A stretch of DNA of 64,000 bases from Streptomyces caelestis (GTDB taxonomy: Bacteria; Actinomycetota; Actinomycetes; Streptomycetales; Streptomycetaceae). Positions within the stretch are counted from its first letter, which is position 1. Every line of letters starts with the position of its first letter. The translations under genes were made by a program, and so were the position numbers. Positions 15,636 to 23,270 of the stretch are shown here, in pieces. The notes beneath the pieces were generated by a model. That model saw only the letters and a list, made by a program, of their open reading frames with translations, was not told where the DNA came from and searched no databases. The DNA lies in contig NZ_JACHNE010000001.1 of the NCBI RefSeq assembly GCF_014205255.1, forward strand, positions 4,464,001-4,528,000, given 5' to 3'.

Positions 15636-16447
15636 CCGACCCCGTGACCGTCTGGCGCCGGCTCGCCGGCAGCACCGTCCTGCTCGACGGCTTCCACGCC
15701 CTCAAGCACGCCGTGCGGTTCGGCGCCGAGGTACCGGTCGCGGTCACCGCCGACCGAGCGGCCACGCTCGCCCTCGCCGACGAGCTGGCCCCGGACGTAC
15801 GGGACGCGCTGGCCGGGCTGCTGACGGAGGTGCCGCACGAGACCTACGCGTCGTTCGTCCCGCGTCCGCACCCCACCGCCGTGGCCGCCCTGGCCGTACG
15901 GCCCTCCCGCGCGTCCAACCTCGAGAAGCTGGCGCACACGCCCCGAACGGCCCCCGTCGTGGTCCTCGACAACCCGCGCAACCTGGGCAACGCGGGGGCG
16001 GTGATCCGCCTAGCGGCCGGCTTCGGGGCGACGGGCGTGGTCACCACCGGGACGGTCGACCCCTGGCACCCCACGGTCGTCCGCGGCGGGGCCGGGCTGC
16101 ACTTCGCGACGGCGGTGGAGCGGCTGGAGGTGTCCGACCTGCCGTCCGGCCCGCTGTTCGCGCTGGACCCGGAGGGCGACGACATCCGGGGCACCAAGCT
16201 CCCGGACGACGCCGTCCTCGCCTTCGGCTCGGAACGCACGGGCCTGTCGCCCGAACTGCGCGCCCGGGCCGACCACCTGCTGTCCCTGCCGATGCGCCCT
16301 CAGGTCTCCAGCTACAACCTGGCGACCAGTGTGGCCATGACCCTGTACCACTGGAGCTGCGGTGTGGCTCTCAGGGGCGCGGGGAACTGCGCGACCAACC
16401 ACAACGCACCGGCAGCCGCGCAACCACCACACTTCCCGAGCTCCTAG
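15632..16447 (+). CDS. TrmH/SpoU-family RNA 2'-O-methyltransferase
   Basis: A 271-residue SPOUT methyltransferase. Motif 1 is VVLDNPRNLGNAGAVIRLAAGFG, motif 2 is AFGSERTGLS, and motif 3 is LPMRPQVSSYNLATSVAMTLY. They make the AdoMet-binding knot and target a ribose 2'-OH of rRNA or tRNA. The ATG overlaps the HTTM stop (ATGA). The last 28 residues (GVALRGAGNCATNHNAPAAA onward) do not belong to the fold and are encoded by a Streptomyces intergenic repeat word (see 16372-16430). Confidence 0.9.
   Translation: MTDPVTVWRRLAGSTVLLDGFHALKHAVRFGAEVPVAVTADRAATLALADELAPDVRDALAGLLTEVPHETYASFVPRPHPTAVAALAVRPSRASNLEKLAHTPRTAPVVVLDNPRNLGNAGAVIRLAAGFGATGVVTTGTVDPWHPTVVRGGAGLHFATAVERLEVSDLPSGPLFALDPEGDDIRGTKLPDDAVLAFGSERTGLSPELRARADHLLSLPMRPQVSSYNLATSVAMTLYHWSCGVALRGAGNCATNHNAPAAAQPPHFPSS
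16372..16430. repeat. Dispersed Streptomyces intergenic repeat read as a TrmH tail
   Basis: The word CAGGGGCGCGGGGAACTGCG and its continuation, which contains CCACAACGCACC, are familiar as a repeated intergenic motif in Streptomyces. Here the repeat is read in frame as the end of the methyltransferase. That it is repeated in this genome is recalled knowledge; no second copy is seen in this window. Confidence 0.45.
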
Positions 16448-18174
16448 GCCTCCCGCCGTACCTCGACGACCCGGAACCGGTTGGCCACGAACGCCCCGTC
16501 ACACAGCGCCGCACTCGCCGCCGGATTACCGCCCGACCCGTGGAAGTCGGAGAACGCGGCCGTCTGGTTCACGTACACCCCACCCGTGAGATTCAGCGAC
16601 AGCTGCGCCGCCTCCTCCAGGCACACCTCCCGCACGTCCTGCTCGACCTCCGGGTCGGTCGTGTACGCCCCGACGGTCATCGCGCCCTTCTCACGGACGG
16701 TCCGCCGCAACAGCTGAGCCGCGTCCGCCGCCGAGTCGACCGCCACGGCGAAGGAGACCGGCCCGAAGCACTCGCTCATGTACGCGGCCTCGGCATCCGG
16801 CTTGGCCCCGTCCAGCTTCACGATCACCGGCGTACGGACGACCGCGCCCGGGAAGTCCGGGTTGCTGATCTCCCGGGAGGCCAGGGCGACCTCGCCCAGC
16901 CCCGCCGCGCCCTCCAGCCGGGCCTTCACGTCCGGGTTGACGATCGCGCCCAGCAGCGCGTTGGCCCGGGCGTCGTCGCCCAGCAGCCCGTCCACCGACT
17001 TGGCGAGATCCGCGACCACCTCGTCGTACGTCTTCGGGCCCTGGTCCGTGGAGATGCCCTCGCGCGGGACGAGCAGGTTCTGCGGGGTGGTGCACATCTG
17101 GCCGCTGTAGAGGGACAGCGAGAACGCCAGGTTGGAGAGCATGCCCTTGTAGTCGGACGTGGAGTGGACGACGACCGTGTTGACGCCGGCCTTCTCCGTG
17201 TAGACCTGCGCCTGGCGGGCGTTGGCCTCCAGCCAGTCGCCGAACTCGGTCGAGCCCGTGTAGTCGATGATCCGGATCTCGGGGCGCAGCGCGAGCGTCT
17301 TGGCGATGCCTTCGCCGATGGGGGTCCCCCCTGCTCGAGCGGAGTCGAGAGCTTGGGGGCGCTCGGCGGCCAGCGCCACCAGGTTCGGGTCGAAGCCGGC
17401 CTCGGCGAGCACCTCGCGCGCGACCTGCACGGTGAGGGCGAGGGGCAGCACCGCGCGCGGGTGGGGCTTGACCAGGACCGCGTTGCCGGTGGCGAGGGAG
17501 GCGAACAGGCCCGGGTAGCCGTTCCACGTGGGGAAGGTGTTGCAGCCGATCACCAGGCCGATGCCGCGCGGGACCGGCGTGAACTGCTTAGTCATGGCCA
17601 GCGGGTCGCGCTTACCCTGCGGCTTGGTCCACTCGGCGTTGTCGGGTGTGCGCACCTGCTCCGCGTACGCGTACGCCACCGCCTCCAGGCCGCGGTCCTG
17701 CGCGTGCGGTCCGCCCGCCTGGAACGCCATCATGAACGCCTGGCCGGAGGTGTGCATGACCGCGTGCGCGAACTCGTGCGTCCGGTCGCTGATGCGCTTG
17801 AGGATCTCCAGGCAGACCACCGCGCGCTGCTCCGCGCCCGCGTCCCGCCAGGCCCGCTGCCCGGCCTTCATGGCGGGCAGCAGCACGTCGAGGTCCGCGT
17901 GCGGGTACGTCACGCCCAGGTCGATGCCGTACGGGGACGTCTCGCCGCCCACCCAGTCGTCCGTGCCCGGCTGGCCGAGGTCGAGGCGGGAGCCGAGCAG
18001 GGCGTCGAAGGCGGCCTTGCCCGCGGCGGCGTCCAGGCTGCCGTTCTCCCCGTAGGCCTTGGGGTGCTCGGGGTGCGGGGACCAGTACGCGCGCGTGCGG
18101 ATCGCTTCCAGCGCCTGGTCGAGGGTGGACCGGTGCCGGGCGATCAGCTCGTGCGCCGAGAGTGCGGCGGTCAT
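16444..18174 (-). CDS. paaN: Phenylacetic acid degradation protein PaaN (aldehyde dehydrogenase)
   Basis: A 576-residue protein matching stand-alone PaaN. The aldehyde dehydrogenase core has the NAD-binding TGSTEFGDWL region and the catalytic Cys in YSGQMCTTPQNLLVPRE. It oxidises a semialdehyde or related ring-opened intermediate of phenylacetyl-CoA degradation. A 14-residue segment, RPQALDSARAGGTP, interrupts the conserved NLVALAAE...IGEGIAKTLALRPE region. It is coded by a small dispersed palindromic element (17317-17360) inserted in frame. It diverges from the 3-hydroxyacyl-CoA dehydrogenase gene across a TetR-type operator. Confidence 0.9.
   Translation of the reverse strand: MTAALSAHELIARHRSTLDQALEAIRTRAYWSPHPEHPKAYGENGSLDAAAGKAAFDALLGSRLDLGQPGTDDWVGGETSPYGIDLGVTYPHADLDVLLPAMKAGQRAWRDAGAEQRAVVCLEILKRISDRTHEFAHAVMHTSGQAFMMAFQAGGPHAQDRGLEAVAYAYAEQVRTPDNAEWTKPQGKRDPLAMTKQFTPVPRGIGLVIGCNTFPTWNGYPGLFASLATGNAVLVKPHPRAVLPLALTVQVAREVLAEAGFDPNLVALAAERPQALDSARAGGTPIGEGIAKTLALRPEIRIIDYTGSTEFGDWLEANARQAQVYTEKAGVNTVVVHSTSDYKGMLSNLAFSLSLYSGQMCTTPQNLLVPREGISTDQGPKTYDEVVADLAKSVDGLLGDDARANALLGAIVNPDVKARLEGAAGLGEVALASREISNPDFPGAVVRTPVIVKLDGAKPDAEAAYMSECFGPVSFAVAVDSAADAAQLLRRTVREKGAMTVGAYTTDPEVEQDVREVCLEEAAQLSLNLTGGVYVNQTAAFSDFHGSGGNPAASAALCDGAFVANRFRVVEVRREA
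17317..17360. repeat. Small dispersed palindromic element inside paaN
   Basis: On the minus strand it reads CGCCCCCAAGCTCTCGACTC, then CGCTCGAGCAGGGGGGACCC, then CCAT. The central CTCGA...TCGAG arms and the terminal GGGGG/CCCCC tract form a hairpin. A shorter relative lies at 47721-47759. The in-frame length (about 42 bases) keeps paaN readable. Confidence 0.65.
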
Positions 18175-18263
18175 GGGTGACCAACTCCTCGTCTCAAGAA
18201 CTCTTCGTCGAGTTCATGACCTGGGCAGAAACCTGGGCAGGAACACTCGGACAGAGCTAGAGT

Positions 18264-18283
18264 AACCGAACGATCGGTCGGTT
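18264..18283. promoter_or_regulatory. TetR-type operator between paaN and 3-hydroxyacyl-CoA dehydrogenase
   Basis: AACCGAACGATCGGTCGGTT is a near-perfect palindrome (9 of 10 pairs) 52 bases before the 3-hydroxyacyl-CoA dehydrogenase start and 90 bases before paaN. It differs at few positions from 21042-21061 before bkd operon 1. The TetR gene at 19849 is the natural candidate to bind it. Confidence 0.65.
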
Positions 18284-18334
18284 CAAGGGGGTCCGCCGCA
18301 TCTGTGGAAAACCCCGTGCGGGAGGATCGCGCAC

Positions 18335-19852
18335 ATGACAGCACTCGACCTCAGCAGCCCCGTGGCCGTCGTCGGCACCGGCACCATGGGCCAGGGAATC
18401 GCCCAGGTCGCGCTGGTCGCGGGCCATCCCGTACGGCTGTACGACACCCTTCCCGGTCGGGCGCGGGACGCCGCCGACGCGATCGGGGCCCGCCTGGACC
18501 GGCTCGTCGAGAAGGACCAGCTCACCGGCGCCGACCGGGACGCCGCCCGCGCCCGGCTGCTGCCCGCCGAGAACCTCTCCGAGCTGGCGGACTGCGCCCT
18601 GGTCGTCGAGGCGGTCCTGGAGCGGCTGGACGTCAAACAGGACCTGTTCCGCGAGCTGGAGGGCATCGTCGACGACGACTGCCTGCTCGCCACCAACACC
18701 TCGTCCCTGTCCGTCACCGCCATCGGCGGCGCCCTGCGCGTCCCCGGCCGCTTCGTCGGCCTGCACTTCTTCAACCCCGCCCCGCTGCTGCCGCTGGTCG
18801 AGGTCGTCTCCGGCTTCGCCACGGACGTCACGTACGCCACGCGCGCGTACGAGACCGCCCGCGCCTGGGGCAAGACGCCGGTCGCCTGCGCGGACACCCC
18901 CGGCTTCATCGTCAACCGCATCGCCCGGCCCTTCTACGCCGAGGCCTTCGCCGTCCACGAGGCGCAGGGCGCCGACCCGGCCACCATCGACGCCGTGCTG
19001 CGCGAGTCGGGCGGCTTCAGGATGGGCGCCTTCGAGCTGACCGACCTGATCGGCCAGGACGTCAACGAGTCCGTCACGCGGTCGGTCTGGGAGTCCTTCT
19101 TCCAGGACGTGCGCTTCACGCCGTCCCTCGCCCAGCGGCGCCTGGTCGAGTCCGGCCGGCTGGGCCGCAAGACCGGCCAGGGCTGGTACGACCACCGGGA
19201 CGGCGCCGAGCGTCCGGAACCCGACACGGCGGAGCAGCGGCAGCCGCCCGCGTACGTCGTCGCCGAGGGGGACCTGGCCCAGGCCGGGGACCTGCTCGCG
19301 CTGATCCGCGAGGCGGGCATCCAGGTCCGCGACGAGGACGAGGACAACGGCACCCGCCTCGTGCTGCCCAGCGGCGGCCAGCTCGCCCTCGCCGACGGGC
19401 AGACCTCCGTGGAGTTCCGGGACGTCGTCTACTTCGACCTCGCCCTGGACTACCGCAAGGCCACCCGGATCGCCCTGTCCGCATCCCAGGACACCTCCCC
19501 GCAGACCCTGGCCGAGGCCATCGGCCTGTTCCAGGCGCTCGGCAAGAAGGTCACCGTCATCGGCGACGTCCCCGGCATGATCGTCGCCCGGACGGTCGCG
19601 CGGATCATCGACCTGGCGCACGACGCCGTCGCCAAGGGCGTGGCCACCGAGGAGGACGTCGACACCGCGATGCGCCTCGGCGTCAACTACCCCCTGGGGC
19701 CCTTCGAGTGGAGCCGCCGGCTCGGCCGCTCCTGGGCCTACGCGCTCCTGGACGACCTCCACCTGCGCGACCCCTCGGGGCGTTACGCGCCGTCCCTCGC
19801 GCTGTACCGTCACGCCCACGCCTCCGACAAGCGGGAGGGCACAGCCTCATGA
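18335..19852 (+). CDS. 3-hydroxyacyl-CoA dehydrogenase (PaaH-like)
   Basis: A 505-residue NAD-dependent 3-hydroxyacyl-CoA dehydrogenase. The N-terminal Rossmann motif is VVGTGTMGQGIAQ, the catalytic region is GLHFFNPAPLLPLVEVV (catalytic His), and PGFIVNRIARP starts the first C-terminal domain. A second C-terminal domain follows (GMIVARTVARIIDLAHDA and MRLGVNYPLGPFEW). The two-domain size fits the PaaH/PaaC class that oxidises 3-hydroxyadipyl-CoA; fatty acyl substrates are also possible. It overlaps the TetR gene (ATGA). Confidence 0.88.
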   Translation: MTALDLSSPVAVVGTGTMGQGIAQVALVAGHPVRLYDTLPGRARDAADAIGARLDRLVEKDQLTGADRDAARARLLPAENLSELADCALVVEAVLERLDVKQDLFRELEGIVDDDCLLATNTSSLSVTAIGGALRVPGRFVGLHFFNPAPLLPLVEVVSGFATDVTYATRAYETARAWGKTPVACADTPGFIVNRIARPFYAEAFAVHEAQGADPATIDAVLRESGGFRMGAFELTDLIGQDVNESVTRSVWESFFQDVRFTPSLAQRRLVESGRLGRKTGQGWYDHRDGAERPEPDTAEQRQPPAYVVAEGDLAQAGDLLALIREAGIQVRDEDEDNGTRLVLPSGGQLALADGQTSVEFRDVVYFDLALDYRKATRIALSASQDTSPQTLAEAIGLFQALGKKVTVIGDVPGMIVARTVARIIDLAHDAVAKGVATEEDVDTAMRLGVNYPLGPFEWSRRLGRSWAYALLDDLHLRDPSGRYAPSLALYRHAHASDKREGTAS

Positions 19853-20439
19853 CCACCGCCAAACGCGACACCTACACGCCGGACACCCTGCTGTCCGTCG
19901 CCGTCCGGGTGTTCAACGAGCGCGGCTACGACGGCACCTCCATGGAGCACCTCTCCAAGGCGGCGGGCATCTCCAAGTCGTCGATCTACCACCACGTCAC
20001 CGGCAAGGAGGAGCTGCTGCGCCGGGCCGTGAGCCGGGCCCTGGACGGCCTCTTCGGAATCCTCGACGAGGAGCACGCGCGCGTGGGGCGCGCCGCCGAG
20101 CGTCTGGAGTACGTCGTCCGGCGCATGGTCGAGGTGCTCATAGCCGAACTGCCTTATGTGACCCTCCTGCTGCGCGTGCGCGGCAACACGGACACCGAGC
20201 GGTGGGCCCTGGAGCGCCGCCGCGACTTCGACCACCGGGTCGCCGACCTGCTCAAGGCCGCGGCGGCGGACGGGGACGTGCGCGGTGACATAGAGGTCCG
20301 GCTGGTGACCCGGCTGGTCTTCGGGATGATCAACTCGATTGTCGAGTGGTACAAGCCGGGCGGGCGGGGCATGAACGAGCGCGAGGTGGCCGACGCGGTG
20401 GTGCAGCTGGCGTTCGGGGGCCTGCGCAAAGCCGGATGA
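19849..20439 (+). CDS. TetR-family regulator of acyl-CoA catabolism (PaaR-like)
   Basis: A 196-residue TetR protein. The HTH region is VFNERGYDGTSMEHLSKAAG and SKSSIYHHVTGKEELL. The C-terminal part fits the TetR_C group that binds acyl-CoA ligands in phenylacetate and fatty acid regulators. The ATG overlaps the stop of the upstream dehydrogenase, so it is the last gene of that operon and probably feeds back on it. Palindromes at 18264 and 21042 are candidate targets. PaaR identity is inferred from gene neighbourhood. Confidence 0.82.
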   Translation: MTTAKRDTYTPDTLLSVAVRVFNERGYDGTSMEHLSKAAGISKSSIYHHVTGKEELLRRAVSRALDGLFGILDEEHARVGRAAERLEYVVRRMVEVLIAELPYVTLLLRVRGNTDTERWALERRRDFDHRVADLLKAAAADGDVRGDIEVRLVTRLVFGMINSIVEWYKPGGRGMNEREVADAVVQLAFGGLRKAG

Positions 20440-20440
20440 C

Positions 20441-20941
20441 TCAGCCCTGCGGCTCCAGGTCCTCCTCCTCGAAGACCAGCAGCGTGCGCGTGCTGAGCAC
20501 CTGCTCAATCGCCTGGAGCCGGGTCAGCACCAGCTCGCGCAGCGCCCGGTTGTCGGACACATGCACCAGCAGCAGCACGTCGAAATCGCCGCCCACCAGG
20601 GCGATGTGCGAGGCGCCGGGCAGCTGTCTGAGCTCCTCGCGCACCGTGCGCCAGGAGTTCTGCACGATCTTCAGGGTGATGTATGCGGACGTCCCCTGAC
20701 CTGCCCGCTCGTGGTCGACCCGGGCGCCGAAACCGCGGATGACGCCGTCCTCGACGAGCCGGTTGATGCGGGCGTAGGCGTTGGCGCGCGAGACGTGCAC
20801 CCGCTCGGCGACCGACCGTATCGAGGCGCGGCCGTCCGCCTGGAGCATGCGCAGGATGTCCTGGTCGATGGCGTCCAGCGGACGCGGCGGCGGCAGCAGG
20901 ACGCTGTCGTCCTGGCTCTCGGCCATTTGTTCAGATGCCAC
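20441..20941 (-). CDS. Lrp/AsnC-family regulator, divergent from bkd operon 1
   Basis: A 166-residue Lrp/AsnC protein: N-terminal HTH (DAIDQDILRMLQADGRASIR and VSRANAYARINRLVEDGVI) and a C-terminal RAM ligand domain with the GDFDVLLLVHV strand. The GTG at 20939-20941 is preferred because GGGAGG lies 9 bases upstream. An ATG 21 bases upstream overlaps an inverted repeat and has no ribosome site. Position opposite bkd suggests a BkdR-like activator sensing branched-chain amino acids or their keto acids. Its 3' end meets the TetR gene tail-to-tail, only one base apart. Confidence 0.85.
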   Translation of the reverse strand: MASEQMAESQDDSVLLPPPRPLDAIDQDILRMLQADGRASIRSVAERVHVSRANAYARINRLVEDGVIRGFGARVDHERAGQGTSAYITLKIVQNSWRTVREELRQLPGASHIALVGGDFDVLLLVHVSDNRALRELVLTRLQAIEQVLSTRTLLVFEEEDLEPQG

Positions 20942-20960
20942 CTGCGCCCGCCTCCCTGCC

Positions 20961-20979
20961 ATGGACGTACTGCGTCCAT
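20961..20979. promoter_or_regulatory. Inverted repeat in the Lrp-gene leader
   Basis: ATGGACG (20961-20967) and CGTCCAT (20973-20979) form a perfect 7-bp inverted repeat with a 5-base spacer, about 20 bases before the Lrp start. This is a plausible Lrp-family binding site for autoregulation. Confidence 0.45.
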
Positions 20980-21015
20980 CTCAGGCTGTGGAGAACCGTT
21001 TGTCCACAGCCTGAG
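20980..21015. promoter_or_regulatory. 13-bp perfect inverted repeat with DnaA-box core
   Basis: CTCAGGCTGTGGA (20980-20992) and TCCACAGCCTGAG (21003-21015) pair perfectly around a 10-base spacer. The right arm contains TTGTCCACA (21000-21008), a DnaA-box consensus. It sits in the middle of the bkdR/bkdA gap. It may be an Lrp site, a DnaA site or a transcript hairpin. Confidence 0.55.
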
Positions 21016-21041
21016 GCCACCCGTAGCCAAAATGTGCCGGC

Positions 21042-21061
21042 GACCGAACAATCGGTAGGTG
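21042..21061. promoter_or_regulatory. TetR-type operator upstream of bkd operon 1
   Basis: GACCGAACAATCGGTAGGTG lies 57 bases before the bkdA ATG. It shares ACCGAACNATCGGTNGGT with the operator at 18264, which suggests a common regulator for both transcription units. Confidence 0.6.
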
Positions 21062-21117
21062 AGGCGCATCACAGCCGACGCGCCTGCACGAAGCCGCTCC
21101 CACGAGGAGGTGCCGTC

Positions 21118-22269
21118 ATGACGGTCATGGAGCAGCGGGGCGCGTACCGGCCGACCCCGCCGCCCGCCTGGCAGCCCCGCACGGACCCCGCGCCGCTGCT
21201 GCCCGACGCCGAGCCGTACCGCGTCCTCGGCACCGAGGCGGCCGCGAAGGCCGACCCGGAACTGCTGCGGACGCTCTACGCCCAGCTGGTCCGCGGTCGC
21301 CGTTACAACGCGCAGGCCACCGCGCTCACCAAGCAGGGCCGCCTCGCCGTCTACCCCTCCACCACCGGCCAGGAGGCCTGCGAGATCGCCGCCGCGCTCG
21401 TGCTGGAGGAGCGGGACTGGCTCTTCCCCAGCTACCGCGACACGCTCGCCGTCGTGGCGCGCGGGGTGGACCCCGTCGAGGCGCTCACGCTGCTGCGCGG
21501 CGACTGGCACACCGGCTACGACCCGTACGAACACCGGGTCGCCCCCCTGTGCACCCCGCTCGCCACCCAGCTGCCGCACGCCGTGGGCCTCGCGCACGCC
21601 GCCCGCCTCAAGGGCGACGACGTGGTCGCGCTGGCCATGGTCGGCGACGGCGGCACCAGCGAGGGCGACTTCCACGAGGCGCTGAACTTCGCCGCCGTCT
21701 GGCAGGCCCCCGTCGTCTTCCTGGTGCAGAACAACGGCTTCGCGATCTCCGTCCCGCTCGCCAAGCAGACCGCGGCCCCGTCGCTGGCCCACAAGGCCGT
21801 CGGCTACGGCATGCCCGGCCGCCTGGTCGACGGCAACGACGCCGCCGCCGTGCACGAGGTGCTGAGCGACGCCGTGCGCCACGCGCGCGCGGGCGGCGGC
21901 CCCACCCTCGTCGAGGCGATCACCTACCGCGTCGACGCCCACACCAACGCCGACGACGCGACCCGCTACCGCGGCGACGCCGAGGTCGAGACCTGGCGCG
22001 AGCACGACCCGATCCAGCTGCTGGAGCGGGAGCTGACCGCGCGCGGCCTGCTCGACGAGGCCGGGAAGCAGGCCGCCCGGGACGCCGCCGAGGCGATGGC
22101 CGCCGACCTGCGCGCGCACATGAACCAGGACCCGGTGCTCGACCCCATGGACCTGTTCGCCCACGTCTACGCCGAGCCCACCTCCCACCTGCGCGAGCAG
22201 CGGGACCAGCTGCGGGCCGAGCTGGAGGCCGCGGCCGAGACCGCACCGGAAGGGGGCACGCACCGATGA
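21118..22269 (+). CDS. bkdA: Branched-chain 2-oxo acid dehydrogenase E1 alpha, operon 1
   Basis: A 383-residue E1 alpha subunit. The thiamine diphosphate motif GDGGTSEGDFHEALNFAAVW ends in QNN around residues 175-208, and the RYRGDAEVETWREHDPI phosphorylation-loop region is recognisable. The protein decarboxylates branched-chain 2-oxo acids and feeds short acyl-CoA to fatty acid and polyketide synthesis. The ATG at 21118 has GAGGAGG 8 bases upstream. Stop and next start overlap (ATGA). Confidence 0.92.
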   Translation: MTVMEQRGAYRPTPPPAWQPRTDPAPLLPDAEPYRVLGTEAAAKADPELLRTLYAQLVRGRRYNAQATALTKQGRLAVYPSTTGQEACEIAAALVLEERDWLFPSYRDTLAVVARGVDPVEALTLLRGDWHTGYDPYEHRVAPLCTPLATQLPHAVGLAHAARLKGDDVVALAMVGDGGTSEGDFHEALNFAAVWQAPVVFLVQNNGFAISVPLAKQTAAPSLAHKAVGYGMPGRLVDGNDAAAVHEVLSDAVRHARAGGGPTLVEAITYRVDAHTNADDATRYRGDAEVETWREHDPIQLLERELTARGLLDEAGKQAARDAAEAMAADLRAHMNQDPVLDPMDLFAHVYAEPTSHLREQRDQLRAELEAAAETAPEGGTHR

Positions 22270-23270
22270 CCACCGTCGCCGTCAAGCCGGCCACCATGGC
22301 GCAGGCCCTCACGCGCGCGCTGCGCGACGCCATGGCCGCCGACCCCGCCGTGCACGTCATGGGCGAGGACGTCGGCACCCTCGGCGGCGTCTTCCGCGTC
22401 ACCGACGGACTCGCCAAGGAGTTCGGCGAGGACCGCTGCACGGACACCCCGCTCGCGGAGGCGGGCATCCTGGGCACGGCGGTGGGCATGGCCATGTACG
22501 GCCTGCGTCCGGTCGTGGAGATGCAGTTCGACGCGTTCGCCTATCCGGCGTTCGAACAGCTCATCTCGCACGTGTCCCGCATGCGCAACCGCACCCGCGG
22601 CAAGATGCCGCTCCCGATCACCATCCGCGTCCCCTACGGCGGCGGCATCGGCGGCGTCGAGCACCACAGCGACTCCTCCGAGGCGTACTACATGGCGACT
22701 CCGGGGCTCCATGTCGTCACGCCGGCCACCGTCGCCGACGCCTACGGGCTGCTGCGCGCCGCGATCGCCTCCGACGACCCGGTCGTCTTCCTGGAGCCGA
22801 AGCGGCTGTACTGGTCGAAGGACTCCTGGAACCCCGAGGAGCCGGCGCCCGTCGAGCCGATCGGCCGCGCGGTGGTGCGGCGCTCGGGCCGGAGCGCCAC
22901 GCTCCTCACCTACGGGCCGTCCGTACCCGTCTGCATGGAGGCGGCCGAGGCGGCCCGGGCCGAGGGCTGGGACCTCGAAGTCGTCGATCTGCGCTCCCTG
23001 GTGCCGTTCGACGACGAGACGGTGTGCGCCTCGGTGCGGCGGACGGGACGCGCGGTCGTGGTCCACGAGTCGGGCTCCTTCGGCGGCCCGGGCGGGGAGA
23101 TCGCGGCCCGGGTCACGGAGCGCTGCTTCCACTATCTGGAGGCGCCGGTGCTGCGTGTGGCCGGGTTCGACGTCCCGTATCCGCCGCCGATGCTGGAGCG
23201 CCACCACCTGCCCGGTGTGGACCGGATCCTGGATGCCGTGGGGCGTCTTCAGTGGGAGGCCGAGAGCTGA
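22266..23270 (+). CDS. bkdB: Branched-chain 2-oxo acid dehydrogenase E1 beta, operon 1
   Basis: A 334-residue E1 beta subunit. It has VMGEDVGTLGGVFRVTDGL, TPLAEAGILGTAVGMA, the IRVPYGGGIGGVEHHSDSSE loop and the C-terminal transketolase domain (VVDLRSLVPFD). It completes the E1 heterotetramer with BkdA. It starts in the bkdA stop and ends in the bkdC start (TGATG). Confidence 0.92.
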   Translation: MTTVAVKPATMAQALTRALRDAMAADPAVHVMGEDVGTLGGVFRVTDGLAKEFGEDRCTDTPLAEAGILGTAVGMAMYGLRPVVEMQFDAFAYPAFEQLISHVSRMRNRTRGKMPLPITIRVPYGGGIGGVEHHSDSSEAYYMATPGLHVVTPATVADAYGLLRAAIASDDPVVFLEPKRLYWSKDSWNPEEPAPVEPIGRAVVRRSGRSATLLTYGPSVPVCMEAAEAARAEGWDLEVVDLRSLVPFDDETVCASVRRTGRAVVVHESGSFGGPGGEIAARVTERCFHYLEAPVLRVAGFDVPYPPPMLERHHLPGVDRILDAVGRLQWEAES

